In this document: one piece after another, positions 35,824-44,206 of the stretch
Position numbering within the stretch: the first letter of the stretch is position 1
How the letters are laid out: each line of letters opens with the position of its first letter
Assembly (NCBI GenBank): GCA_934633985.1
Contig: CAKTYU010000001.1
Coordinates: 62,001-126,000, forward strand
DNA: 64,000 bases
Origin: an uncultured Clostridia bacterium
Lineage (GTDB): Bacteria > Bacillota > Clostridia > Christensenellales > CAG-138
Reading direction: 5' to 3'
Position numbers and translations under genes: made by a program
Notes under the pieces: generated by a model
What the model saw: only the letters and a program-made list of their open reading frames with translations
The model's database searches: none
What the model was told of the DNA's origin: nothing

Positions 35824-37029
35824 TTATTCAGCAAAGCTCGCCACGAGATCCACCAGCACGTCTGTTATCTTATCAAGGCTGGCCGCGGGTATCCATTCCC
35901 GCACGCCGTGGTAATTGTAGCCGCCGGTGGGCAGGTTGGGGCAGGGGAGCCCCGCCCATGAGAGCTGCGCACCGTCCGTTCCGCCCCGTATGGGCACGGT
36001 GCGGGTGGGTATGCTGTTCTTTTCAAAGGCGGCTATGGCCTTGTGGATGAGCTGAATATGGGGCTCTATCTTTTCCTTCATGTTGTAGTAGCTGTCCTTG
36101 ACAGCGGCCACCGCGGTGCCCTCGCCGTAGCGGCGGTTTATCTCGGCGGCAAGGGCGGTAAACAGCGCCTTGCGGGCCTCGAAGCCCTTGGCGTCGTGGT
36201 CGCGGATGATGTAGCGGAGGGTGGCCTCGGTCACGCTGCCCTGCATATCGTGCAGATGGAAGAAGCCCTGATAGCCGCAGGTGTTCTCCGGCACCTCGGT
36301 CTTGGGCAGCATATCGTGAAACTCAATGGCGACGGCAGAGGCGTTTACCATTACGTCCTTTGCCTCGCCGGGATGTACGCCCACGCCGTGAACAGTGAGA
36401 ACGGCGGAAGCGGCGTTGAAGTTCTCGTATTCTATCTCGCCTATGGGGCCGCCGTCAACGGTGTAGCCGAAGTCGCAGCCCAGGGTCTTTACGTCTATGC
36501 CCTCTGCGCCGCGCCCTACCTCCTCGTCGGTGGTGAATATGACATTTACTTTTCCGTGGGGCCTGCCGCTCTCCATGAGCCTTTCGACGGCTGACATTAT
36601 CTCCGCGACGCCCGCCTTGTCGTCGGCGCCGAGCAGCGTCGTGCCGTCGGTGACTATAAGCTCCTCGCCCACATGCTTTGAGAGGCCGGGGCAGAGGGCC
36701 TCGTTCATTACCACGCCGGATTCCAAGGTAAACTCGCCCTCCGGGCAGGTGATGACGGCGGGGCGGACGTTTTCGCCGGGGGCGTCCGGGGCGGTGTCCA
36801 CGTGGGCTATGAGCGCAATGGAGGGCGCTCCCTCAACGTTGGCGGGCAGCGTGCCGTATACGTTGCTGTTGGAATCAAAGGATATTTCCTTTAGGCCAAG
36901 CTCCTCCATCTCGCGGGCAAGCTCGCGGATAAGCTCCTTCTGACGCTCGGTAGAGGGGGAGGTCTCGGAAAAATCATCGGACGTGGTGTAGTATGTTACA
37001 TAATGAAGAAAACGTTCCCTTGGGGTCAT
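35824..37029 (-). CDS. pepT: Peptidase T (tripeptide aminopeptidase)
   Basis: 401 residues, M20 family. Zinc ligands and catalytic residues are visible in LIAHVDTAPD, LLGADDKAGVAEIM and FTTDEEVGRGAEG; the C-terminal TVPIRGGTDGAQLS closes the site. It removes the N-terminal residue of tripeptides in the cytoplasm. Monocistronic, with GGAGG before the ATG. A GC-rich imperfect hairpin lies at about 37107-37137 in the upstream gap, of unknown role. Confidence 0.95.
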   Translation of the reverse strand: MTPRERFLHYVTYYTTSDDFSETSPSTERQKELIRELAREMEELGLKEISFDSNSNVYGTLPANVEGAPSIALIAHVDTAPDAPGENVRPAVITCPEGEFTLESGVVMNEALCPGLSKHVGEELIVTDGTTLLGADDKAGVAEIMSAVERLMESGRPHGKVNVIFTTDEEVGRGAEGIDVKTLGCDFGYTVDGGPIGEIEYENFNAASAVLTVHGVGVHPGEAKDVMVNASAVAIEFHDMLPKTEVPENTCGYQGFFHLHDMQGSVTEATLRYIIRDHDAKGFEARKALFTALAAEINRRYGEGTAVAAVKDSYYNMKEKIEPHIQLIHKAIAAFEKNSIPTRTVPIRGGTDGAQLSWAGLPCPNLPTGGYNYHGVREWIPAASLDKITDVLVDLVASFAE

Positions 37030-37205
37030 AATATCCTCCCGAAAACAGTTTATTTTGTTCGCCTCAAAGGTTAGCGCATTTGCGGGGCAAAGTCAACCTT
37101 TTACAGCCCCGCCGCGGCATTACGCGGCCGCGGGGCGCCTCCTGACGGTATAAATATAAACGAGTATTGCATAAACACGGGGATATATTATTTTTTTAAA
37201 GGGTA

Positions 37206-37234
37206 TTGACAGTTCCGGAAACCCGGAGTAGAAT
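37206..37234 (+). promoter_or_regulatory. Promoter of the tyrosine-leader transporter operon
   Basis: TTGACA (37206-37211), 17-bp spacer, TAGAAT (37229-37234). Transcription would begin near 37241, about 27 bases before the leader-peptide ATG. Confidence 0.85.
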
Positions 37235-37267
37235 GTAGCCAACATTTGAGAAAGGACGCGTAAGGGA

Positions 37268-37369
37268 ATGAATATGTTCGCTGCAATAAAGAACGCCGGC
37301 ATCTATTACTATTACTTTTATGCCACAAGTAATGGTTGTTTGTGCTGCGCGTCGAAGGCGAACAGATAG
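37268..37369 (+). CDS. Tyr-rich leader peptide of an attenuator
   Basis: 33 codons, ATG at 37268, TAG at 37367-37369. Codons 12-19 read IYYYYFYA: five Tyr and one Phe in six codons (37304-37321). An AAAGGA (37251-37256) and AAGGGA directly before the ATG can serve as ribosome site. The peptide itself is expected to have no function: translation speed over the Tyr codons is the signal. Codons 23-27 (GGT TGT TTG TGC TGC) double as the antiterminator arm. It lies between a consensus promoter and a terminator, upstream of a transporter operon, as expected for a stalling leader. Confidence 0.88.
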   Translation: MNMFAAIKNAGIYYYYFYATSNGCLCCASKANR

Positions 37370-37425
37370 AGCTTACGATGATAAAAAGGCCGCATGAGCA
37401 ACCGCTCGTGCGGCTTTTTATATTT
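37334..37425 (+). promoter_or_regulatory. Attenuator: antiterminator arm and rho-independent terminator
   Basis: Terminator: 37389-37399 pairs with 37404-37414 (11 bp, one G-U), loop AACC, followed by TTTTTATATTTT. Antiterminator: GGTTGTTTGTGCTGC at 37334-37348 can pair with GCCGCATGAGCAACC at 37389-37403, i.e. the terminator 5' arm plus loop, in 14 of 15 positions (three G-U). The last Tyr codon ends at 37321, so a ribosome stalled there would leave 37334 onward free and favour the antiterminator; fast translation would leave the terminator. A weaker stem between 37283-37294 and 37335-37345 may act as the anti-antiterminator. Confidence 0.85.
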
Positions 37426-37457
37426 TAGACAATTATATTTTCAGGAGGAAAAGAAAA

Positions 37458-38477
37458 ATGAAAAAGACACTCGCTATACTGATGGCGGCGCTGATGCTGA
37501 CAGGCCTCACCGCCTGCAGCTCCGCACCCGAAGCTACCGCCGAGCCTGCCGCTACCGCAGAGCAGACCGAGCAGACCGCAGCCCCTGCGGAGGAGAAGCA
37601 GAGCTATACCGTGGGCATTTGCCAGCTTGTCCAGCATCCCGCGCTGGACGCCGCCACCCAGGGCTTTAAGGACGTGCTCACCGAGCAGCTCGGCGACAGC
37701 GTGACCATCGAGGAGGGCAACGCCTCTAACGATATCCCCACCTGCGCCACCATAGTGAACGGCTTCGTTTCGTCCGGGGTGGATCTTATAATGGCGAACG
37801 CCACCCCTGCCCTTCAGGCGGCTGTGGCGGCTACCAATACCATACCCATACTGGGAACCTCCGTTACGGAGTACGGAGTCGCACTGAATATTTCCGACTT
37901 TTCCGGCACCGTGGGCGGCAATGTATCCGGCACCTCCGACTTAGCCCCTTTGGATCAGCAGGCGGCGATGGTAAAGGAGCTGTTCCCCGATGCAAAGACG
38001 GTGGGCATACTCTACTGCTCCGGCGAGGCTAACTCCGTATACCAGGCAAACGTTGTGAAGGAATGCCTCGAGGCCGACGGCCTGACCGTAAACGTATTCA
38101 CCTTTGCGGATTCCAACGACGTATCCACCGTTGCAGCCAGCGCCGCCGCCGAGAGCGACGTGCTGTACATACCCACAGATAACACCGCCGCCTCCTGCGC
38201 CGAGGCCATAGCGGCCGTTACCGTTCCCGCCGGCGTACCAGTGGTAACGGGCGAGGAGGGTATATGCAAGGGCTGCGGCGTGGCCGCCCTGTCCATCAAC
38301 TACTACGACCTCGGCCGTACCACCGGCGAAATGGCGGTAAAGATACTCAAGGGCGAGGCCGATATATCCGAGATGCCCATAGAATACTTCCAGGGCCCCG
38401 TTAAGAAATTCAATAAGGACATGGCTGAAAAGCTCAACGTGACTATCCCAGAGGGATACGTTGCCATAGAGGATTAA
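37458..38477 (+). CDS. Substrate-binding lipoprotein, TrpX family (predicted tyrosine/aromatic binder)
   Basis: 339 residues. Lipobox LTACS after a 20-residue signal peptide, an Ala/Glu/Pro/Thr-rich linker to about residue 48, then the ABC_sub_bind fold (YTVGICQLVQHPALDAA, ANATPALQAAVAATNTIPI, IPTDNTAASCAEAI). Paralogue of 26525-27565. The Tyr attenuator upstream predicts that it brings in tyrosine or a related aromatic compound. First gene of the operon; TCAGGAGG before the ATG. Confidence 0.9.
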   Translation: MKKTLAILMAALMLTGLTACSSAPEATAEPAATAEQTEQTAAPAEEKQSYTVGICQLVQHPALDAATQGFKDVLTEQLGDSVTIEEGNASNDIPTCATIVNGFVSSGVDLIMANATPALQAAVAATNTIPILGTSVTEYGVALNISDFSGTVGGNVSGTSDLAPLDQQAAMVKELFPDAKTVGILYCSGEANSVYQANVVKECLEADGLTVNVFTFADSNDVSTVAASAAAESDVLYIPTDNTAASCAEAIAAVTVPAGVPVVTGEEGICKGCGVAALSINYYDLGRTTGEMAVKILKGEADISEMPIEYFQGPVKKFNKDMAEKLNVTIPEGYVAIED

Positions 38478-38524
38478 CGGGAACATTTTAAAAAGAAACA
38501 AGACAGTGCAAAAGGAGAAATGAG

Positions 38525-39481
38525 ATGAACGCAGCGGTTTGTTTGGGGCTTCCCGGCATAGCCAACCTGATATCCAGAATGCCGGGCGGTATTGCCCAGG
38601 GAATAATTTGGGGCATAATGGCGCTTGGCCTGTACATCACCTTCCGGCTGCTGGATATTGCAGACCTGACGGTGGACGGCTCCTTCGCCACCGGCGGCGC
38701 AGTAGCCATAATGCTCATAACCTCCGGCTGCCCTGCATGGGCCGCGCTCATAGCGGCCCTTCTTGCGGGGACCGCCGCGGGGCTGTGTACCGGGGTGCTT
38801 CACACCCGGCTGGGCATTCCCGCCATACTTTCCGGCATACTCACCCAGTTTGCGCTGTATTCCATCAACCTCCGCATAATGGGCATGTCCGCAAACCGCT
38901 CCGCCAATCCCGATACCTTCAAGCTGCTCATCACCATGCGAAGCGTGCCTGAGGCCATACTTACGGGCGCTGTGATGGCTGTCGCCATAGTTGCGGCGAT
39001 GTACTGGTACTTCGGAACGGAGCAGGGTTCCGCGATCCGCGCCACAGGCTCCAACCCCAACATGAGCAGGGCCCAGGGCATAAACACCGACAACATGAAG
39101 CTCATCGGCCTTGCCCTCTCCAACGGCATGGTGGCCTTTGCCGGAGGGCTTATGGCCCAGTATCAGGGCTTTGCCGATGTAAACATGGGCAGGGGCTCCA
39201 TCGTTATAGGCATTGCCGCCATAATAATCGGAGAGGTTCTGTGCGATGCCGCCTTCCGCAAGGGCTGTGAGTTTTACATGAGGCTGCTGTTTGTGATAGT
39301 CGGAGGCATAGTGTACTACATCGTAATGGTGATAATACTGTGGCTCAAGCTTGATCCAAACGACCTGAAGCTTTTTACCGCCATAATAGTAGCCGTATTC
39401 CTTGCGGTGCCCCATATACAGGCGGAGCGAAAGAGCTCCTTCAAGATGGCGGGTAAGCGCAGCCTCAATGGAAAGGCCTGA
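38525..39481 (+). CDS. ABC transporter permease (predicted tyrosine/aromatic importer)
   Basis: 318 residues, 8-9 hydrophobic segments; LLDIADLTVDGSFATGGAVA and IRATGSNPNMSRAQGIN match the homologous positions of the permease at 25550-26488. Sits 47 bp after the binding-protein gene and 18 bp before the ATPase gene. Confidence 0.9.
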   Translation: MNAAVCLGLPGIANLISRMPGGIAQGIIWGIMALGLYITFRLLDIADLTVDGSFATGGAVAIMLITSGCPAWAALIAALLAGTAAGLCTGVLHTRLGIPAILSGILTQFALYSINLRIMGMSANRSANPDTFKLLITMRSVPEAILTGAVMAVAIVAAMYWYFGTEQGSAIRATGSNPNMSRAQGINTDNMKLIGLALSNGMVAFAGGLMAQYQGFADVNMGRGSIVIGIAAIIIGEVLCDAAFRKGCEFYMRLLFVIVGGIVYYIVMVIILWLKLDPNDLKLFTAIIVAVFLAVPHIQAERKSSFKMAGKRSLNGKA

Positions 39482-39499
39482 TGAAAGGGGAGAGTAGAT

Positions 39500-40294
39500 A
39501 TGCTGAAGCTGGACAATATATGTAAGACCTTCAATCCGGGTACAATAAACGAAAAAAAAGCGCTGCAGAACCTATCGCTGACCCTTAAGCCGGGCGACTT
39601 TGTAACGGTGATAGGCGGCAACGGCGCGGGCAAGTCCACCATGCTCAACGCCATAGCCGGCGTATGGCCTGTGGACAGCGGCTCCATAACCATCGACGGC
39701 ATAAACGTCACGGGCGAATGCGAGTACAAGCGCGCCGCCTACATAGGCCGCGTGTTCCAGGATCCTATGCTGGGCACCGCGCCGAATATGCAGATAGAGG
39801 AAAACCTTGCGCTGGCAATGCGCCGCGGCAAGCGCCGCGGGCTGCGCTGGGGCGTCACAAAGGCTGAGCGGGAGCAGTACCGGGAAAGGCTGAAGGGCCT
39901 GGGCCTCGGCCTTGAGGACAGGATGACGGCAAAGGTGGGGCTGCTCTCCGGCGGCCAGCGGCAGGCGCTGACATTGCTAATGGCGTCGCTGCAAAGGCCG
40001 AAGCTGCTGCTGCTGGATGAGCATACCGCCGCGCTGGATCCCGCCACCGCCAAGAAGGTGCTGGACATATCCGACAGCATCATCAGGGAAAACGGTCTTA
40101 CCGCAATGATGATAACTCATAACATGAAGGACGCCATAAACCACGGCACAAGGCTCATTATGATGAACGAGGGGCATATAATACTCGACGTGGAGGGCGA
40201 AGAAAAGAAAAAGCTAACCAAGCAGCAGCTGATGGAAAAGTTCGCCGAGATAGCGGGCAAGCAGGTGGAATCCGATAGGATACTGCTGTCGTAA
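39500..40294 (+). CDS. ABC transporter ATPase (predicted tyrosine/aromatic importer)
   Basis: 264 residues. Walker A GGNGAGKST, signature LLSGGQRQALTL, Walker B LLLLDEHTAALD with the same unusual His as its paralogue at 24772-25557. Last gene of the operon; followed by a palindrome-rich repeat region rather than a simple terminator. Confidence 0.9.
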   Translation: MLKLDNICKTFNPGTINEKKALQNLSLTLKPGDFVTVIGGNGAGKSTMLNAIAGVWPVDSGSITIDGINVTGECEYKRAAYIGRVFQDPMLGTAPNMQIEENLALAMRRGKRRGLRWGVTKAEREQYRERLKGLGLGLEDRMTAKVGLLSGGQRQALTLLMASLQRPKLLLLDEHTAALDPATAKKVLDISDSIIRENGLTAMMITHNMKDAINHGTRLIMMNEGHIILDVEGEEKKKLTKQQLMEKFAEIAGKQVESDRILLS

Positions 40295-40299
40295 GCTTC

Positions 40300-40590
40300 T
40301 GCTCAGACAGAATAGGGGGCGCCGCCTAAAAAGCGGAGCCCCTTCAGTCTGTCGAAAAACCGTGGGGTTGTTAAGGGGCCGCAGCCCCTTAAGTTAATTC
40401 CGGCTTTGACGACATGTGCGTCAAAACGGATGAAAACCGGAGGTTTTCGCACTTTACGGGTTTTGCCGCCCGGGAACGAATGTGAGAGGCAAAACCCGCA
40501 AAAACTCGAAAAAGTGGTCTTTAGCCACTTTTTCGACACTCTGTAGGGCCCCGCCCGATAAAAGCGGGACCCCTTTAATATCGACATTTT
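40300..40590. repeat. Palindrome-rich intergenic element
   Basis: This gene-free stretch holds at least four inverted repeats: an imperfect stem around 40303-40350, TTAAGGGGC/GCCCCTTAA (40371-40379 with 40384-40392), GGGTTTTGCC/GGCAAAACCC (40458-40467 with 40488-40497), and TCGAAAAAGTGG/CCACTTTTTCGA (40506-40517 with 40525-40536). The last one, loop included, recurs identically at 45581-45611. A frame of 94 codons on the minus strand is a by-product of the palindromes. It looks like a dispersed intergenic repeat (MITE- or REP-like). Confidence 0.7.
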
Positions 40591-40630
40591 TGCAGGGCAG
40601 CGTCACGCGCTGCCGAGCTTAAGGCGAATA

Positions 40631-40834
40631 TTACATATCCGCGCAGGGATTATTGGCCGGGCCCATGTTCAGGGTAAGGCCGGCGGTTATGCTGCTTTGC
40701 AGAATGTTCAGGCATTCTCCGAAGCGCTGGAAGTGAACTATCTCGCGCTCCCTGAGGAAGCGCAGGGGATTGATTATGGCAGGGTCGTCCGTCAGCACCA
40801 TCAGGTGCTCGTAAGTTGCTCTCGCCTTCTGCTC
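40631..40834 (-). CDS. cotJC: cotJC, 3' segment (gene split by a 12.5-kb element)
   Basis: 67 codons plus TAA in frame with the 5' segment at 53361-53767. It encodes EQKARATYEHLMVLTDDP, RFLREREIVHFQRFGE and a short tail ending NPCADM, the conserved C-terminal third of the CotJC spore-coat Mn-catalase-like protein. It has no start codon or ribosome site of its own. In the joined protein it supplies residues 136-202, including the predicted Mn ligands Glu136 (made at the junction) and His169; their spacing of 33 equals that of E148 and H181 in the Lactobacillus plantarum Mn-catalase. On its own the segment would be dead. Confidence 0.92.
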   Translation of the reverse strand, partial: EQKARATYEHLMVLTDDPAIINPLRFLREREIVHFQRFGECLNILQSSITAGLTLNMGPANNPCADM

Positions 40835-40862
40835 TGCCGCTGTATCGAAAGGGCAACATTTT
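40833..40862. other. Recombination site at the cotJC 3'-segment junction (attR-like)
   Basis: Plus strand: core dinucleotide TC at 40833-40834 (GA on the coding strand), then the element arm TGCCGCTG (40835-40842), TATC, and GAAAGGGCAACATTTT (40847-40862). Left of the core is cotJC. The arm is the inverted copy of that at 53333-53360. Confidence 0.88.
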
Positions 40863-40868
40863 TCCGCG

Positions 40869-42461
40869 CTAAAAGCTCCAGTGTATTTCCAAAGGCACCT
40901 CCCAGCTTCCGGGCGGGCGCTTTCCTATATATATGCGCTCTATCAGGGCTTCTACTGCGGCGCGGTCCAGCGATTCCAGCAGCAGCGGCAGCTTTTCCGG
41001 CTCCGGCGGGCGATACGCCCGCGCAAGCTCCGCCGCGCCGCTTGCAGCGGCTTGCGTTAGCCGCTGCTTTTCGGCGGAGATGCGCTTTAGGGCGTCTGAA
41101 AAGTCGGCCTCGCTCACGCGGCCCTCCGCCCTGTCCAAATAAAGACGCGCCAAGGCCGCGGAGCATGCCTCCACGCGCCCCTGAAGCCTTGATACGCGCT
41201 GGGATAAGTCCCGCGCCAGCTGCGGGCTGCCGCGCCGGAGATATAGCTCCTTCAGCATATTTTCATCGAGGCTTTCTGCGGCGATGCGGTTCGCCTCGCA
41301 CAGCACGGCCCTCTCCAGCCGCTTTACGGATATGAAGCCGCCGGGGCAGGCGTCCTTTGAAATATAGCGGCGGCTGCACCGAAGGTAGCCCTCGCCATGG
41401 CTCTTTGCGGAGCGCATGGGGCCCTTGCAGCAGGCGCAGTATACCCTGCCGGAAAAAGCGCCCGCCCTGTTGCCGGAAAAGGGGCGGGCCCTTTCGGATA
41501 TGAGCTGCTGCACGCTCTGCCACAGCCTTTCATCTATTATCGCCTCGTGGGTGTTTTCCACCCTGAACCACAGCTCCGGCGGCCTTGGCACGCTGCGCTT
41601 GGTCTTGTAGGATGCGCTGCCGTACCTGCCCTGAACCATATTGCCGATGTAGACCTCATTTTTGAGCATACGGGATACCGTGCCGTACTGCCACAGCCCG
41701 CCGCCGGGGGAAGGTATGCCGCGGGCATTGAGCTCCCGGGCTATGGAGGTCTTTCCCCGGCCGAGCGCGAACAGCGAGAATATCTCCCGCACTGCGGCGG
41801 CCTTTTCATCATCTACTATGAGGCGTCCCTTACGGTGTGGGTCCTTGGCGTAGCCGTATGGCGCGGAGGAGCCTATGTGCAGCCCCAGCCTCCTGCGGCT
41901 GTCGAGCACGCTCTTTATGCTCTCAGACATATCCTCGAGGTACCACTCGTTCACGAGGCCGTTTATCTGGCGCGCCTTTTTGTTGCCGGGGTCGTCGGTG
42001 TCGCAGTTGTCCGCCACGCTCACGAAGCGTATGCCCCAAAGCGGGAAAAGGCCGTGTATGTACTTTTCCACCAGCTCTAACTCACGGGTAAAGCGGGATT
42101 GGGTCTTACACAGTACTACGTCGAAGTTTTTTGCTTCCGCGTCCCGCAAGAGCCTGTTGAATTCCGGCCTGTTCCTGTCCGCACCGGCATAGTCGTCGTC
42201 GCTGTATATATCGTATATCTCCCAGCCCTGCGCGGCGGCGTACTGGGCGAGCAGCAGCTTCTGGTTCTGTATGCTTCCGCTGTCCGCGCCCTCCGCCCTG
42301 CCCTTGTCCTCCTCGGAGAGCCGGCAGTATATGGCGGCCCTCATGCGCCCCGCCTTTTGCACAGCATTTGCAGCCACCTTTCCGCCAGCAGCCTTTTGTC
42401 GGGAAGCCCGCCGCTTTTGAATACGCTTTTGCATATAGGTACTTTTTCCAAAAAACAACAC
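40869..42461 (-). CDS. Large serine recombinase of the cotJC element
   Basis: Up to 530 residues. The N-terminal resolvase domain begins AAIYCRLSEEDK, with the catalytic Ser; then QSRFTREL, a recombinase domain (PYGYAKDPHRKG), a zinc ribbon (CACCKGPM and CSRRY with a further Cys), and a C-terminal coiled-coil/DNA-binding part. This is the SpoIVCA/CisA and phage-integrase class. Its 3' end lies 7 bp from the attR-like arm. The start is uncertain: a GTG at 42461 abuts GGGAGG, and an ATG at 42434 has no ribosome site. Predicted role: excision of the element, possibly only in the sporulating mother cell. No clear sporulation-sigma promoter is visible to me. Confidence 0.93.
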   Translation of the reverse strand: MLFFGKSTYMQKRIQKRRASRQKAAGGKVAANAVQKAGRMRAAIYCRLSEEDKGRAEGADSGSIQNQKLLLAQYAAAQGWEIYDIYSDDDYAGADRNRPEFNRLLRDAEAKNFDVVLCKTQSRFTRELELVEKYIHGLFPLWGIRFVSVADNCDTDDPGNKKARQINGLVNEWYLEDMSESIKSVLDSRRRLGLHIGSSAPYGYAKDPHRKGRLIVDDEKAAAVREIFSLFALGRGKTSIARELNARGIPSPGGGLWQYGTVSRMLKNEVYIGNMVQGRYGSASYKTKRSVPRPPELWFRVENTHEAIIDERLWQSVQQLISERARPFSGNRAGAFSGRVYCACCKGPMRSAKSHGEGYLRCSRRYISKDACPGGFISVKRLERAVLCEANRIAAESLDENMLKELYLRRGSPQLARDLSQRVSRLQGRVEACSAALARLYLDRAEGRVSEADFSDALKRISAEKQRLTQAAASGAAELARAYRPPEPEKLPLLLESLDRAAVEALIERIYIGKRPPGSWEVPLEIHWSF

Positions 42462-42512
42462 CTCCCGTATATAGATATTACGGCGCGGCGGCGGTTATAA
42501 TACAGCCTGTGA

Positions 42513-42529
42513 TATCTATATAATAGATA
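42513..42529. promoter_or_regulatory. 17-bp perfect palindrome between recombinase and LysR genes
   Basis: TATCTAT-ATA-ATAGATA, in the AT-rich divergent region. Its size and shape fit a LysR-type box (T-N11-A), so LysR may bind here and affect both directions. A related ATATAGATATTA lies nearer the recombinase start. Confidence 0.5.
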
Positions 42530-42628
42530 ACGAATATTGCATTATATAAAATTTGAATAGATGAGCGATGGGCAAAGAATTTGCGTTGTTGTATACTATA
42601 TGAGATTAAGGATTAAGGTGGGTTTGAT

Positions 42629-43591
42629 ATGGATATCAGCCTTAGGCAGCTTGAGGCATTTATAAAGGTAGCGGAGCACAGGAGCTTCTCCAAGGCGGGA
42701 GACGAGCTGTTTTTGAGCCAGTCTACCATAAGCAGCCATGTGGCGCAGCTTGAGCAGTCCCTTCAGGTGACGCTGATAAAGCGCCGTGAAAAGAAAAACA
42801 TAGAGCTTACGGGGGAGGGGCAGAGGGCGTATCGCGCAGCGCAGGTGATAATCAACCAGGCGGAAATGCTGCAAAATATGTTCCGCAAGGAGGAGGCCGA
42901 CCAGCCCCTCATATCCATCGCCGCCTCCACGGTGCCATCGAGCTACATACTGCCGGGCATAATGACGGGTTTTTCCGACATCAGGCCGGAATGCAGGTTT
43001 TCCGTGCTGGATGGGGACAGCTCCTTCGCCCTTGAGCGGCTGCAAAACGGCGAGGCCGTGTTCGCGTTTGTGGGCACCAGCAGCCGCAAGACCGTATTCA
43101 GCTACCATACCGTCTGCCGGGACAGGATGGTGCTCATCACCCAGAACAACAAGGAGTTTGCCGAAAAAAAGGAAATGGGCGTGCTGGGCAAGGAGCTGTT
43201 GGAGTGGCCTATGATAATGCGGGAGAGCGGCAGCGGTACCCGCCGGGAGACGGACAACTACCTAAAGAGCATAGGAATGTCCTCGGCGGAGCTCAACGTG
43301 GCGGGCTATATGAACAACATCGAGGGGATAAAGAGCATGGTCGCCGCCGGAAAGGGCACCACCATACTTTCGGAGCGGGCGGCGGCAGACGCCATACGCG
43401 ACGGGCGGGTGCTTTGCTTCGACCTCGAGGAGGACGGGCCGTATAGGGATATATACATCGCCTACCTCAAGAACCGCAGCTTCACACAGACGGAGCAGGC
43501 GTTTTTGAATTATGTTAGGAACCGCGGCGGCGAAAAGCCTAAGCAGAGCAAGAATAACAAAAACAACAAGAAAGCACTTAAGGAGGCATGA
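42629..43591 (+). CDS. LysR-family regulator of the selenium-type cluster
   Basis: 320 residues. N-terminal helix-turn-helix (MDISLRQLEAFIKVAEHRSFSK, SQSTISSHVAQLEQSL) and a periplasmic-binding-like effector domain. The tail (residues 300-320) is Lys/Asn-rich. It is the first gene of a tightly spaced run with yedF 6 bp later, an order I know from clusters annotated as selenium-metabolism-associated. Likely ligand unknown. AAGGTGG precedes the ATG. Confidence 0.9.
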   Translation: MDISLRQLEAFIKVAEHRSFSKAGDELFLSQSTISSHVAQLEQSLQVTLIKRREKKNIELTGEGQRAYRAAQVIINQAEMLQNMFRKEEADQPLISIAASTVPSSYILPGIMTGFSDIRPECRFSVLDGDSSFALERLQNGEAVFAFVGTSSRKTVFSYHTVCRDRMVLITQNNKEFAEKKEMGVLGKELLEWPMIMRESGSGTRRETDNYLKSIGMSSAELNVAGYMNNIEGIKSMVAAGKGTTILSERAAADAIRDGRVLCFDLEEDGPYRDIYIAYLKNRSFTQTEQAFLNYVRNRGGEKPKQSKNNKNNKKALKEA

Positions 43592-43597
43592 CGAAAA

Positions 43598-44206
43598 ATG
43601 GCAGACGTAAAGGTAAACGCGGTAGGCGAGCAGTGCCCTATACCGGTAGTAAAGGCTACCAAGGCGCTGGGCGAGTTTAAGGAAGCGGGCACCCTCGAGG
43701 TGCGGGTGGACAATGAAATAGCCATACAGAACCTTACCCGCCTTGCGGACAGCAAGGGACTGAAGAGCAGGAGCGAAAAGCTGGGGGATAATCTTTTCGC
43801 TATCACCATGGAGGTGAGCGGCCCGCTGACCATGGGCGGCGAGGATCTATCCTGCCATACTGACAGCAGGGGCGACTTTGTGGTGGCGATAGACGCGGAT
43901 ACCATGGGCCGCGGCTCCGATGATTTGGGCCGCACGCTGATGAAGGGCTTTATCTTTGCCGTGTCCCAGCTCGAGGCCCTGCCCAAGACCATACTGTTCT
44001 ACAACGGCGGCGCCAAGCTCACCGTCGAGGGCTCCGTATCGCTGGAGGATCTTAAGAGCATGGAGGCTCAGGGCGTGAACATACTAACCTGCGGCACCTG
44101 CCTTAACTTCTACGGCCTTACCGATAAGCTGGCGGTAGGCAGCGTCACCAACATGTATGTAATAGTAGAAACGCTGGCCAAGGCCGGAAAGGTCATCAAG
44201 CCGTGA
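43598..44206 (+). CDS. yedF: YedF, selenium-metabolism-associated TusA-like protein
   Basis: 202 residues. N-terminal TusA/SirA-like domain (NAVGEQCPIPVVKATKAL; CPxP motif with the reactive Cys about residue 10) and a C-terminal DsrE-like domain (ILFYNGGAKLTVEGS; GVNILTCGTCLNFYGL with a CGTC pair). Members of this two-domain type co-occur with selenium-dependent enzymes and are thought to carry selenium or sulfur. It overlaps the next gene by 4 bases. AAGGAGG before the ATG. Confidence 0.9.
   Translation: MADVKVNAVGEQCPIPVVKATKALGEFKEAGTLEVRVDNEIAIQNLTRLADSKGLKSRSEKLGDNLFAITMEVSGPLTMGGEDLSCHTDSRGDFVVAIDADTMGRGSDDLGRTLMKGFIFAVSQLEALPKTILFYNGGAKLTVEGSVSLEDLKSMEAQGVNILTCGTCLNFYGLTDKLAVGSVTNMYVIVETLAKAGKVIKP

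Noticed and set aside
40303..40587. 94-codon minus-strand frame in the intergenic repeat region
   Set aside because: It runs through several palindromes and shows no protein family or ribosome site; it is a by-product of the repeats.
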